A stretch of DNA of 56,634 nucleotides from Priapulus caudatus (Eukaryota > Priapulida > Priapulimorpha > Priapulimorphida > Priapulidae). The DNA is taken from NCBI RefSeq assembly GCF_000485595.1, contig NW_014577132.1:206013-262646 (forward strand), in the 5' to 3' direction. The notes beneath the pieces were generated by a model. It had not been told where the DNA came from. It made no database searches and worked only from the letters and a program-made list of their open reading frames with translations. Positions 1 to 12,542 of the stretch are shown in pieces (position 1 is the first letter of the stretch; each line of letters begins with the position of its first letter). The position numbers and the translations under genes were made by a program.

Positions 1-479
1 TGTATAGTATTTTATTGTAAAATTGTTATTGTTATTTATGGTAATTGGTATGGCATGTTATAGGCCTATCTTATTTTAAAATCTTTTCTGATACATGTTG
101 GTGTATTTAAGGTTTTGTTTGTTAGTGTGCCTTCATAGTGCCCGTGGGGGGGGTCACTGTGCGTTCCAAAATTTGCAAGTTAGGGGTGGTGTTTTTCAAC
201 TTCTAAAGCGGGCCCGCGCGGGAGCAAATAGGCCCCCCCCCTTTACAAAGCTAATCCCGCAATTAGCCTTCGAGATCGTTCAAGTCAAGCACTGCGCCTG
301 CAGTAGGCCCCCTCATGACGAACCACATAGTACCCTGCCCCATGTAAATAATAAATAATCTCTCTTTTCCTTCCGTTCTTCTTGATTTGAAATTTGACAC
401 TCAGTGTTGACAGCAACAAGAGTTGCAAGTAGTCTAGCTTCTTTGAGTTCATCACAAGTATTCACTCCACTCTGCCCTC

Positions 480-660
480 CACTTGTCTGCAAGACCTCGC
501 AATAGGGGGTAGGACCCCGGGTAGGACTCTTTCATTGTGTATGCAATAGGGGGTGGGATATTTTCATTGTGTATGCAATAGGGGATGGTATTCTTCAATT
601 GTGTCTGCAATAGGGGGTAGGGTTTTCCAATGTGCAGTTCGCACTAGGGGGCCTATTATT
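480..660. repeat. degenerate ~32-bp tandem repeat
   Basis: Four to five imperfect units, each beginning GCAATAGGGGGTRGG and continuing through a T-rich part ending near TTGTGTAT, follow one another from about 500 to 660. The first unit is longer. No coding potential is evident. Confidence 0.7.
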
Positions 661-854
661 TTTAGTGAGAATGCACATGGGGTAATGTTCTAATAGACAG
701 TGACCCCTCCCCCCCCCCCAGGTCATAGTGTTAATCTAAGCAACAAACTAGCATACATGTGTAAAATAAATGTTGGCACAGCTACAGTGGGCACATAGTT
801 TAATTCAATAATTGCGTGGGCATTGTGTGTGGCAGCAATGATTTCTAATTATAT

Positions 855-1042
855 ATTAATGCCTGTTGTTGGGGGCACTATGCTCTGATAGTGTTGCTTT
901 GGGAAGGTATAGGTAGGTTGGGGAGGGTTAGGTTAGGGGTTGTTAGGGTAGGTAGGGTTGCTTTGGGTAGGTAGGGGTGGGGGTATTTTTTTCCAAAGCA
1001 ACACTATGACAGCATATAGTGCCTCCAACAATAGGCATTAAT
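855..1042. mobile_element. short inverted-repeat (MITE-like) element
   Basis: The left arm (855-904, starting ATTAATGCCTGTTGTTGGGG) is the imperfect reverse complement of the right arm (991-1042, ending CAACAATAGGCATTAAT). The interior is G-rich with TAGGTAGGG-like runs. No ORF of note. Immediately downstream a second inverted pair (GTGCATCACATGA near 1050 and TCATGTGATGCAC near 1237) encloses another foldback. Confidence 0.65.
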
Positions 1043-1448
1043 GTTTTTAGTGCATCACATGACTTTGCAATCTACTCGGCAAATATTAAGTGAATAAGAC
1101 AAAGTTTCTTAAACGAACAATTTCAATTTATATTAAAACAATGCGTTATAATAATGCGTCGTGCAAACAATAGTGTTGCAAACTATTGTTTCATAGTACC
1201 TGCGACGTTATCCAATAGAATTTCAATGATTTATCATGTGATGCACTATAATTCTCTTTAGCGTTACATAGTTTTATGGTGAGTCATTAGGCATGTTTGT
1301 TGGGGACGCAGACCCATCTGATGTAGATCACCTGATCCTAATCTGCTGCAAAATAAAAGCAAACTCACCTCCAACAGATCAACTGTCACTGTGATCTATT
1401 ACGTGATGGTCCATAACTAGCAACAAGCAGTGATTGTTATTATATATA

Positions 1449-1765
1449 CAGGGTGCGAAATTAATGGGAGTCCGGAGTCAAATACTTCCTGATTTACTGT
1501 CGGACTCCCTGAAAATTCTGCGATACTGACTAGTTCGTTCCGCAGCACAGCCTAGCGGAATTACTGTATTTTTTCAGCTAATGTCCGAAGAAAATTTGGC
1601 AGACGTGCAACTGCATGAATCTTAAAAATAAGCACATGCGTTATTGTTAATATCTTTAATTTTGAACCTCAGACTGCGGTCTCCCTTATTTTGCTGCGGA
1701 CTCTCTCTTTTTGAGGGTAGGGAGTCCATTGGACTCCCGTGTTCAAAAGTTAATTTCTACCCCTG
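1449..1765 (+). mobile_element. hAT-like MITE, copy 1 (317 bp)
   Basis: The ends are imperfect terminal inverted repeats: CAGGGTGCGAAATTAA on the left and TTAATTTCTACCCCTG on the right. Subterminal GGAGTCC/GGACTCC motifs recur near both ends. The element is flanked by TATATATA on both sides (1441-1448 and 1766-1773), consistent with an 8-bp hAT target duplication, although this low-complexity sequence could match by chance. A second copy in the same orientation lies at 52827-53179. It has no transposase and is non-autonomous. Confidence 0.8.
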
Positions 1766-1896
1766 TATATATATTCACAAGTTATGATGTTTAAATCAAG
1801 TTATGACATTAGAATATGTACAGCCACTGCCCTATAACTAAAAATTCTCATTTTTATTTCTTTCTATCAACTATAGGAAGATATGGTGGAATAAAG

Positions 1897-4800
1897 ATGG
1901 AGTATGGTAACATAAGTCCAAATAGCACACGGGAGAGGTTTCTAACACTACCCCCAACCTGTTCTGCCCTAACGAGTGTTGGCAATGCATCTGTACCTAC
2001 ACTTGGGAGCATGATGTACACACGAGATAATGCAAGACCGTATTCCCAACTGGAAACTAAGGCAGTTTCCACACCAGCTTGCAGGGCCATGTCACGTGAG
2101 AGGTGTGACAGTGGTATTGGTGATGGGTTTAGCTTTTCTGAACATTCTGTTCAATCTCCAGCCAGCCCTTTCTGTTCAACTTACCATGGCACACACATAG
2201 GTGCCTCACCTGCCTTTGAAAACAGTCAACGCTCGGTTTATGAAAGAACACCTAATGTAGTATTGAATATGCAACATGAAGTCACTAGGCCACAGATGCA
2301 CCATGAAGTGCATCGAACTGATTTGAATCCAGCAGCTACCACTAAGGAAAGAATGCATGAGTCAAATTTGCAGGCATTCACAACACCACCTGCATTGCTA
2401 AAGTCATCTACCATTTATCCGGATTGTCGGCTGGCCAATCGGGAAATGCCGAGATGGCAACTTGCAGAAAACACCTCTACTAGTAAACGACATCTGGTAC
2501 ATAATTATCTAGCAAGTCCAGTGTCACCGTCCTCTGAAATACCTCATCAGTATCCTGTCCGAATGGATTCTTCTCCAAGGGTGATGGGTGATCAAGAAAT
2601 AGATACCAACCTAAAAGGCTTATACCATAGTCCCCCATATGTTCATGTCTTCCATAGCCCTAATGGTTGGAATCTGGTTCCCCTCTGTGCTGCAGTACGG
2701 GGTGTCAATGATGGATCACAGAACAAGGATGGTTTACAACTACAAGCAACATCTCCATCAAGTGCAGAGTGCAACTGGTTGACTGAACCGATTTTATCTA
2801 GAAGTGTCCCAACAAAAAACCTGAGAGAACCAGCTTCAGCTGTTAAAAATTCACACTTCGAGCTTGGCATTACTCGGGCAATTAATCGCAAAAGTTCTTG
2901 TAGCAGCTTGGATCATGTGCGAGATAAGCTGAGCAAGAAGCCCCCAGCACCAGGCAACAATCCCGATTTAGAGCTGAGCTCTACACAGTCGAGTGATTGT
3001 GACAGTAGTCTGTGTAACAGCTTGCATCAAGGGATAGAAAAACGGAAGAAGCCTCCAGCACCAGGTAACAACCCCGAATTAGAGCTCAGCTCAACTCAAT
3101 CTAGTGATTGTAGCAGCATTCTACACAGCAGCTTGCATCAAGGGATAGCGAAACGGAAGAAGCCTCCAGCACCAGGTAACAACCACGAATTAGAGCTCAG
3201 CTCAACTCAATCTAGTGATTGTAGCAGCATTCTACACAGCAGCTTGCATCAAGGGATAGCGAAACAGAAGAAGGCTCCAGCACCAGGTAACAACCACGAA
3301 TTAGAGCTCAGCTTGCCGAACATGGCAGAAAGGTGGAGCAAGAAGTCTCCAGCACCAGGAAACGACTCTGAACTGGAGTTAAGCAGCAGTCTTAGCAGTG
3401 GTTTGACTAGTTTGCTCTCTGATATGTTAAATGGAGAGAACAATGGCCATGTTAGGTCCCCTGCACATGACTTGCAACTGAAAGGTACCATCTCTGATTG
3501 CAATGTTGGCGTTAATAGTGGGTGTACAAAGGATACTGAGTGCTTATTAGAAGTAGAGAAAGAACAGGATGAGAGAGACTGTGTGAAGATATGTAAACCT
3601 GAAGGTGGGATAACCATAAATATGTGTGCAGCTAGTAATTCAAACATGAGTGATTCAATCGATGATGTTTTAAGAACTCAGATTAATGACTGTGATGCGA
3701 TACCATTGCCAGACAACTCGGAATTAGAGCAAAGCTGTAGCAGTGGTGTTACTAGGTTGCTTGATGGGTTGTTAGATAGAGATATGCACCAAAGTATCAA
3801 AAAGCTGCCAACGTCAGATAATTTGGAACCAAAGACACTTGCTGGGCAAGGCTCGAATGACATTGACATGGTGAGTTTACTTGACAACTTACTAGAACAG
3901 CAGATTAAAGACCCTGTCATACTGCCTCTGTCAAACAACAACCAGCAATTAGAGTTAACTAGCAGTAATGGATGTAATCAGTTACTTGACTCAGTGCCAG
4001 CTATTAAAAAGCAACCAACACTGAGTGGGAATGCTGATCTTGAATCAGGCAGAGGCAGTGTGTGCGACTTTGTGAGTGACACTGTCTTGCCAACTACATG
4101 TACTGGGCCAGATGTCAAAGCCTCAAAGGTGGATGATCATGGTTCACCAAAATCGTTCTCGCAGATGGCAGCTGGTAACCACGAACTCGTCGTCAGTCGC
4201 GCTAAAATCGAAGCTAACGCTTTGGAAGCTGCCTCAGGTCATGTGGACGAAAGAGATGATATTGGAGCAAAGGTGGCTTCGACTGTGGCCGTCTGCGTCA
4301 GTGAGCATGAATCGGGTACGATAGTCGATGAGAAGCCAGTTCCCCACAGCAACTATGAGTTGGAATTGAGTAATAGTAGTCACTCAAGTTTGACCGAGTC
4401 GGTCCTTGTGACAAGAGCGGCCGTCGCTGCAGGTGACGCTGTGTTCGAGTCTATGACTAGAACGGTTGTCTACCAAGAGGTGCACAACTCGGTCCTCAAA
4501 GTCTGCCATAAATCAGATCAGACTGGAAAGGAGCCACACGAGGACCACCTAGAGAGCTCAAAGAAATACTCTGAATCAGTGTCACACGAGACAAACGAGC
4601 AGAGACTAGGTGTTGATGAAGGTGACACATGGGATCACCTGCACGAAGAGATGCCAATGCAAAGTTACCAGCCTAGCTGTAGCACTCCACGCACCCGGCG
4701 TGAGCAAGTGAGACCTCAAGACGCCGAGATGTTTGGTCACCTCAACGTGACTGATTACATCCCATTTAATGGCGGCTTTGATGAGCTCCACGACATACAT

Positions 4801-7800
4801 CCAGGCCCATCAGTTGCTGGTGGACAGCTCATTGATATAGGCAACTCCATTGCAGAAAGACTTATTGATGTCTGTGAGACCCAAGGAAGCAAAACTTTTG
4901 TGGATGAAGAGAGGGAGACGGTGCAAAAGAATTTGACTGAATCATCAACTGGTAGTGGTAAGCCATCACATGAATACAAACAGGATAAATCGAAGGTTAA
5001 GCACTCACATACACTTGCTGAGTTCTCTCCCAAGATCTCAACACCAAAAAGTCGATCACGGGAAGGCGGACATGGATGGCAATCGCCACCGCAGGGCATT
5101 TCATTTCCTGTGCTATCTAGCAGTCAAGATTCGTTGGTGCAGGGTAGTCAACCTGCTGCATATTTACACGGATTAGGTAATGAGTATACTCAGATTCGAA
5201 ATAAACAGGGGAAGGCCTGCAAGGCGTCGGTGGAGTTTCAGCAGGCTTCTAAAACCATGGTTTCTGACGTACCGTTGAGGAGGTTTGATGCCAATGAGAA
5301 AGAATCGGGCAGGACGGGAGAGAGAAATTCACCGGCAAGCGCTCGCACTCTGAGTGCGTTACCAGTCGAGAGCTTCTGCAACTCTGTGTCACGTTTAGCA
5401 GCGCCCTCACTCGTGTCTGTTAGCCATCAACATCAGGCCGTTGGTCAGTGGAAGCCTAAGAAGACAGTGTGCATGCCCGCTATCCCACTGCGCACCATAA
5501 CTGTATTGAATTCGCCGGCTGTGTTTGCACCAGTAATGCGCCAACAGCATTGCGTTTTGACTAGGCGAGCACAGCAGTATTCTCATCAAACACAGCAGCA
5601 ACATAGGCCACGCGAGCAGAATCAGCAGTGGCATGGGCATCGGCAGCAACAGCAGTATCGTGAGCAGTGTAATTTTCTGGTTGGAGTTCCACCTCAGGGG
5701 TATTTGCCCCAACCCTCACCAGATATGAGGCGATCGTATTCTGGTACAGCCGTGCCTGAGAGCGTTGACGTTAGAAGCACTCCTTCAAGCCAGCGCATCC
5801 ACTCATCAAGAGGTAGTGGAGGGAGAGTAACACAATTCGGTCCATATCCCACCAAGCAGAAGACACAACAAGATGGTGTGCCATATGGTAAGAGATTATC
5901 TATAGTTACTTTGGTTTTAAAGCAGATAATCTTTGTATGTCTTGTCTGTGAGTGTGAGCTCATCTATGTTTAAGAATAAGAAATACATTTAAACTTGTCT
6001 CATTAGTATTAAGTTTACTTAAAAAAAAATTAGATATTAGTTTTAAATGTGATTGTTGTGATCGAAACAGGAGTCTCCACTATATACATCTTTGGTTATA
6101 GTTTGATTAGCTGTGATTTTGTTTTCACCAGCTACAAATTCCGGTGTGCAGCCCTGCATGGTGCCACCTGTGCGTGAACATCCTAGGGAACAGCAATCAC
6201 GAGAAGTGCAACCAGTCGTATTAATGTCGCCATCTGTTGGAGAACATCGCAGGGAACAGCATCTGTCAGGACAACATCCGTTTGCAGTGTTACAGGAATA
6301 TTCTCCTGCCGTTGTGAAATCGAGTGAGAATATGCCACGCCACTTTGACTTTCTGCTGTTGGAGATAGGACATTTTGTGGTAATCAGTGTTCCTTACAGG
6401 CACACTTCAGTCAACCTTGCATTTCATAACATCCCAGGAATCAGTATAGTCCTCGTGTGTGTAATATACATGTAAGATATATATTTGATTAGATTTACAT
6501 TATTAACATATTAAAATTGCATTAGGAGATATGTTAAAATATATAAAGTTGATTTCTTTGTCCTCTAACAATTGGACGATGTAATTGGTATTTTTAGTGT
6601 TGTCTCCAATGTTCTAATTAGTTTAATAGTGAACAAGGGTATGTTAAAGAGATGTAAAGCATCTGATAATGTTATGCATAATAATTCTTTCCTAACTTAT
6701 TAAATAAATGTGCATGGTTAGAGCACTTTTGACTTTTACAAATTGATAAATTTATACCTGCGTAATAACTGCATTAAATTTATTAAACCAATGAAAGCCA
6801 TTATAAAGTGTTATGTAATGGTTGCTAACAGGTGTTCAAGGAGAGTGAAGACTTTTGCCAGAACAGGCTCAAAGTGATGTTTGCACAAAGGTACTAGCCA
6901 TATTTGTAATCATAATTTTTGATGTGTATTTCCCCTAAATTGTAGCAGTTAAATCTTTTTGCAATTTTTGTACATATATGCCCTCTATTTCTACACTTTT
7001 CAATTTAGGGTCAAACTACTGCAGCAGAAACTACCAGTTATAATGTTCCGCATCACAGCCGCTGAATACACAAAAAGACGTCATTGTAATCCGAAGTTAG
7101 ATGAGCAGCCCATTTATCATAGCAAAGTTGTTTTTTGTTGCGTGTCGGTGATATTTATAAAACTACTCTACTATTTTAGTCATGAGTGTTTTCACTGGAT
7201 GTTATCTCATGTATATATGCAACAGCTCATTGAAAAAAAATAGCTTCTATTTTTCTCAAATGTCTATCGCAGTTCGTCGTTGTTGCTGCAGTGTGTCATG
7301 GCATTTACTGTACTGTACATATTAATTTGTAAAGCATCAGTGTTGATCTATCGTAGTAATATTTGAGTGTGTGGATATTATGAATGATAGTGGAGCGTGA
7401 TTTTGTGCAGTAATGGCAGAGAAAGCATCATCTTAGTATGCATGGTGGTATATGCAATCCATTTTTTATGTCATGTTAGCATATATCTGAAAATTTGTTA
7501 ATTAATTGTATAAACTTTAATTGCTGAAATTGCAGGAAGATGGTGTACGAGTTTGGCTTCAACTCGCTACAATACCCAGCTGCTTCAGGGGCTATCATCG
7601 AGGTGCCCTTTGAGAGTATTGTGGCGATAGGAAAATTGAATGATGTTGAACTTTTCATCAAAGTGCAGCGGTAGGTATAAGATGATAGGGATGGAGAATT
7701 TAATTGATACAATTGGAGGAGGCTACTAAATTATCTATCCAACTCAATTCCTTTTTTCCTACCTTGCTGCGTTCCTATCTCTCTTTCCCTCTCGTGATGT

Positions 7801-10800
7801 TGTGTTCACAGTAAGTGTACGTTTGTGCTGTGTAGTGTTGTTGTCACCGAAATTCTTGACTGTTTACCTTTTTAGCCCACCTCCCATGTACCTCAGTTAC
7901 GTCAGACCTGTAGATGGAGCAGTCCAGTTTAACATTGTATACGACCGAGCAACGAAAGTAGACCTGACAAATGGAGAACTAGCCAGAGTTGCTTGTCACA
8001 AAGTAGGAGCATGCATATGGTGCAGTTTTTAGGGGTAAAATAACATGATTTTTGTTCAGCTTTAAGATACTCCTCAATGCTGCGTAGGTAAGCCTAACGT
8101 GGGTTTGATGGTTTATGTTGTTGAACTCATCTTTCAATGATAGGTGATTGTCTCGTTATATTTAGCAAGGTTATTGTGAAGTTCTGCCACACGAATTGTA
8201 CCATCGTTACAGTGTATGGTTAAATAAATATTTTGATGTATTGTGTGTTTGTATGATGGTGTGAAATTCGTTTTCCAGGTAATGATGAGCAAGACAAACT
8301 TGAGGAAGTTGTATCTCTACCTGTGCTGTTTCGACCCGCGCTTTGAGGCTATGTTCCAGCAGTCTGTGCCCTACCAGCAGGAAAGCTTCCCTCTGCCCAC
8401 AGCACTGATTCCTTCTAATCATGGTCAGTTTATTTCACTTCTCTTCCTTTAGAGTGCCTTCAAATAACTAATTACATTTTTCAGTAACTAAACAGTGTTA
8501 CAGTGTTGGCATATCTACGTTCAATTATACACATTTTTGTTATCTGGTATTTTTTCTAAAGATGATCCAAGTGCTGGACAGCAGTCGAGTGTGAATCTGT
8601 AATAAGAGATTGTATGTTCAAACAAACAAGGTCTTAAAACAACTGACTAAGCTGAGTGATGCGTATTACAGATCAGGTTGTCTCAGCACGACGGACAAAG
8701 GGATGTGGCTGTAACATGGGATGTCGCAGTTTGCGATGCCCCTGCCTAAAGTCAGAAAGGCCCTGTGACAGCCTTTGCAAGTACGTCACCAATAATGCTT
8801 TGCATCAGTAAAGTACATTATCGCATGCACCCAGATAGTTTTCAACCTTGATAGTCCTCAGTTCATTGAACATTAATTATTCTATATGCAAAGGTTACTT
8901 TATATAATAAGTGTGCTCATAATGAGAGTTATGGTTATAATAATGATCATGGTGATGATGTTGAAACTGAAATGGAGAATGATTTCAATTATAAATATTG
9001 CCTCTTAGTTTATTTCCTTTGTATTATATAGATCAGTATATATGCAATGTTACTCATTTTACTTAATTGCTTGAGTTTATTCTTTTCATTTACTTTAAGA
9101 CTATATAGTACTGTGACTTAACTCTATAGTATCTTACTACTAATTCTTTATTCCTTAGGTGTGGGACTTGTGAAAACCCATTGAGTGTGTTAACTGAAGT
9201 AGGAATTGACATTTACATAGCAAAACAGGATTCCTGTCTCATGCAGAAAATTCACAAGGTTTCTTTTTAAAAACTTGTTAAATTGGTTACTGCTGGAATA
9301 CTACAATTTAGTAACTGTTAGTATTTTACTGAAATTAATTAGAAACGGAATACTTGTGTCTAATTTTTACCGCTGAGTTTTAAAATCATTATAATTGTAT
9401 ATTATCTATCATATATACTAAAACTAAATAATAAAAATTCTGGTTAACGGCGTATTATCTTGATACACTTGATTATGGTGATTGATGTACCACAGTGTTT
9501 TGTTAATCTTAATTAGTGCTGAATACTACTAAAATAATTTATACCCGAGTGTCTCAGTAGTTTTGATAAAAGCCTCCTTTTTTCAACCTCAGCAGATCAA
9601 CTTGCGATCCTATTTGCATAAAGCTGTGGTGTTCCAATGCTGTGGAACACAGCGGCTAGTGCGTGAGTGTGTGCCAGGCTTGACACGCTGCCCTTCTCTG
9701 TGTGGCGCCATCTACCAGTGAGTCAACTATGTTTTTCTATTGTTCCTTATAGATTCATGCTGCCTTCTAAATATTAAGATGATCACATTGTATAATATTG
9801 CATAGGATTAGAACTCTCAATCCCCCCTCTGCAAGAAAGCTCATGATATGAATTGCATAATGCAGTCTAAATTTCCAGCCTGGTATGCACTGTGTCAATT
9901 GCATTATTTGTGTAGCCAAATCGCATCAATATTCCTTTTATATATATCACTTTTTTTAGTCATGCCTATATACTGGCTTTTCTGTGCACTGCTTCTGGCT
10001 TAAGAATTCTCATACGAGGTGGCGCTACTAACACGTGTCTAAACAAAGGAATTGCTCCGACCTGTGATTGGAGGATAAAAATAGAATTCGTGACGTTTCG
10101 TTTTGGATACCGTGTGTACATATTTGCTAATCAATTAAGCTAATCGTGCTTCAATAAACTCGAGACTCACAGGGATCATAGCTAAGGTGTGATGTGTCTA
10201 AGACTGTAATAACTAGCATTTATAGAAATGTAACTCAAATCATTCGCACCATATGATACTTAGTACACTTTCCTACCGGGCATATAGCTGCGTGTATATT
10301 AGCCTATGAGCGATACCGCGCGTGCATATTTGCTAATTAATTGGGCTAATTCGTGCTTCAATAAACTCAAAATTCACAGAGATAAATGCTAGTTATTACA
10401 GACACATGTCTTAAGACATGTGTCTGTAATAGCTAGAATTTATAGAAATGTAACTCAAATCGTTCGCGCCATATGAAAGTTAGTACACTTTCCTACCGGT
10501 CATAGCGTAATAGCGTATGCGGCAGGGTATGCAAAATGAAAACGAAACGTCACGAATTCTATTTTCACCCTCCAATCACAGGTCGGAGCAATTCATCTGT
10601 TTAGATGCATGTCTACTAACCAGCTTGCTAGTGAACACTAATTGTGTTAACTCTTCCTCGCAGATACTCCTGGTGTAGTGGCTTGCTTGTTAGAAACCAC
10701 AGGAACCACTGCTCAAAGTGCCTAAAGTGTGTTGCCTGGCATGACAAACATTGCAAAGTACGTATGGTTGCTTTTCAAAATTCAAACGATCATTACACGT

Positions 10801-11690
10801 TGACTTAACTAATTGTAATTGAGATGCTTATAAAAAATCAATCTTACCTGCTTCTTGGTCAGGTGTAAAGTTGCTGTTAATTCCATCATTAATATGATGA
10901 AACTGTAAACAGCATTCAACTGTTTAGTGCATCCTTTATAGGACTTTGTAACTTCATAAGTACAAATTGCTACTGCTTGGGAGTTTATGTAGCAGTGGTG
11001 TATAAACCATGAGCCATTGTACTAGAACAAAGATACTATATCTTGGGGTTTTATTGTGGCAGTTAATGTAGCATAATACTAGCTAAATCTGTGCAGCCCT
11101 TTGCAGCTGATACAGTGCTTTATGACCCAGAGTGCTTGGAAATAGCAGTGAATCTCCAGCACAGCCGCTACTTAAATAAGACGTGGTCACGTATTGCCGT
11201 TTTTAGTTTGTTTACGCCCAATAAAAGACCCAGTCTGTCCAAATTACAGTGAGTCCTCTTCGATTTGATATTGGCCAGTTAAAGCCAAGCCGTTTATGAT
11301 GCCTTCTAGCTTACTTTTTTATTGTGTTACGGTCTACTGCATAGCTGGGCATGCTGCAAAGATTCACCGCCATTTTCTAGCATTATGACTCATATAGTCC
11401 ATATAGTCCTGTAGCGGTAGGGAACCTGAATGCGTGCACGATTACGGCTAGCATATTATAGTTAACTTCAGTAGATGGCTAATAGTATGGTGCATGTCTG
11501 TCCAAATTTTTTGCAGAGGTGTGACATGTGTTACCCAGCAGGACCTGAGGGCATCCTACCTTGTCAAACCTGCATTAGCACAAGAATTGGCAGGAAACGC
11601 AAGTATACTAGCCCTGAAGATACCCTCTTGCTTGAGGAACATAGAGCGAAGATACGTGAGCAGTGGCGTAGTGGTGATTATGACCCATGA
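1897..11690 (+). CDS. gene 1: large repeat-containing protein with MSL2-like CXC domain and C-terminal Cys/His-rich region
   Basis: Twelve exons join in phase: 1897-5887, 6132-6379, 6832-6890, 7009-7126, 7540-7670, 7876-8002, 8279-8423, 8672-8780, 9159-9258, 9596-9717, 10664-10757, 11517-11690, giving a predicted 1805 residues. Residues 1-1330 come from one exon: Ser/Thr/Gln-rich, probably disordered, with a 37-residue repeat array. Residues ~1414-1600 look globular and are unrecognised. Residues ~1618-1650 (KGCGCNMGC, RCPCLKSERPC, CKCGTCENP) have the spacing of a CXC domain such as that of MSL2. Residues ~1690-1770 form a second Cys/His cluster (NHCSKCLKC, WHDKHCKRCDMC, LPCQTC). The C-terminus carries a basic GRKRK. 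The exon at 7540 uses an AG inside GCAGGAAG; 7536 is the stronger-looking site but breaks the frame. The start is the first ATG after the acceptor at 1876. A chromatin or DNA-binding role is inference from the CXC domain only. Confidence 0.8.
2935..3411 (+). repeat. in-frame 111-bp (37-residue) coding tandem repeat
   Basis: Within the large exon of gene 1, units start at 2935, 3046 and 3157 (exact 111-bp period), then 3268, then a shorter unit (72 bp) and a divergent one from 3340. Each unit begins KKPPAPGNN, continues (D/E)LELSSTQSSDC and ends in SLHQGI-KR. Units 2 and 3 are nearly identical, indicating recent duplication or homogenisation. Weaker echoes (NSELEQS near 3715, QQLELTSS near 3943, NYELELSNSS near 4349) continue downstream. 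Confidence 0.95.
10038..10607. mobile_element. inverted-repeat element in a gene 1 intron, with internal direct repeats
   Basis: Arms of about 70 bp at the two ends are inverted copies (GAATTGCTCCGACCTGTGAT near 10049; its complement ends near 10594). Inside, two ~170-bp direct repeats start near 10109 and 10314 (shared TGCTTCAATAAACTC, TTTATAGAAATGTAACTCAA, TAGTACACTTTCCTACCGG). Between them is a near-perfect 48-bp palindrome at 10389-10436 centred on GTCTTAAGAC. No transposase ORF. Confidence 0.75.
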
Positions 11691-12409
11691 AAGTACACTA
11701 ATGCAGCCGAAAAAGTGCCTCATGTTAGGTGCGGTGATAGTGTGGTGGTCTGCCTTAAATGGAAAGCCTTTTAAAATAGGTGGCAGCACTGATTTGCACG
11801 CTGAAGATCACTGCTCACAGAAGATGTTATTTGTGTCTAGTAGTATTGCCTACTTGTGGAAATACACATTATAATACAGTAGCTATATTACTACTTATTT
11901 AAGATCATGGTGATTTTTTCCCTGGCCAATCGTGTTGTGAAATGTGAACGTGGGTGGTAATACCATAAAATGATGAGTGGGAATTTGAATTTGACTGTAA
12001 TATGTGGGAATTTGAGTTTGACTGGATAATTTGTAATATGACTATATTATCTATACTATATATTGCAGATGAACAATCTTGAGCTCTAACTAGCCATGGT
12101 GTTATAAATGCTACATTTTGACCATTACCATACTGCGTCACAGTTTTACATATTGTCTCAGGAATTTGCTATCCAATATATTGTATTATAATTAGGTGCT
12201 GTTGTACTCTGCTAAATTTATGTAGGTATGTAGTTATGAAGAAAATGTCATTTACTTACAAATGCATGGGCTTATGGCATATATGTTATATTATTCCTAA
12301 GATTTGAACTGCATTCGTAATGTTCTTCTTTTTAAGAAGAAATTTTTGAACAGAAACAATACTGTATATTTTTTCTATGTAAAGTCTAATATGATATTTG
12401 TATACTTTG

Positions 12410-12510
12410 TATGTAGTACTGTAATTCCTCATGTGTTTGTGCACTTGATGTGTATGTTTCGAATATGTTTACTTTCACGCATGTTTACCCTTAATATCAA
12501 TGTATTATGG

Positions 12511-12542
<32 letters not shown>

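Larger units (their letters stand above)
1..1896. other. repeat-rich spacer upstream of gene 1
   Basis: Apart from the tandem repeat and the inverted-repeat elements listed separately, no gene is recognised. Small ORFs such as 95-358 cross poly-C and poly-G runs and look non-coding. A splice acceptor (CTATAG, ending at 1876) precedes the gene 1 start codon by 20 bases, so a 5' untranslated exon of gene 1 may lie in this stretch; it could not be located. Confidence 0.5.

Noticed and set aside
2935-3411. Regularly spaced repeats that could suggest a CRISPR array
   Set aside because: The repeats are in-frame coding units without unique spacers, in a eukaryotic gene.
3249-5099. Several minus-strand ORFs opposite gene 1
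   Set aside because: They are shadows of the long plus-strand coding exon.
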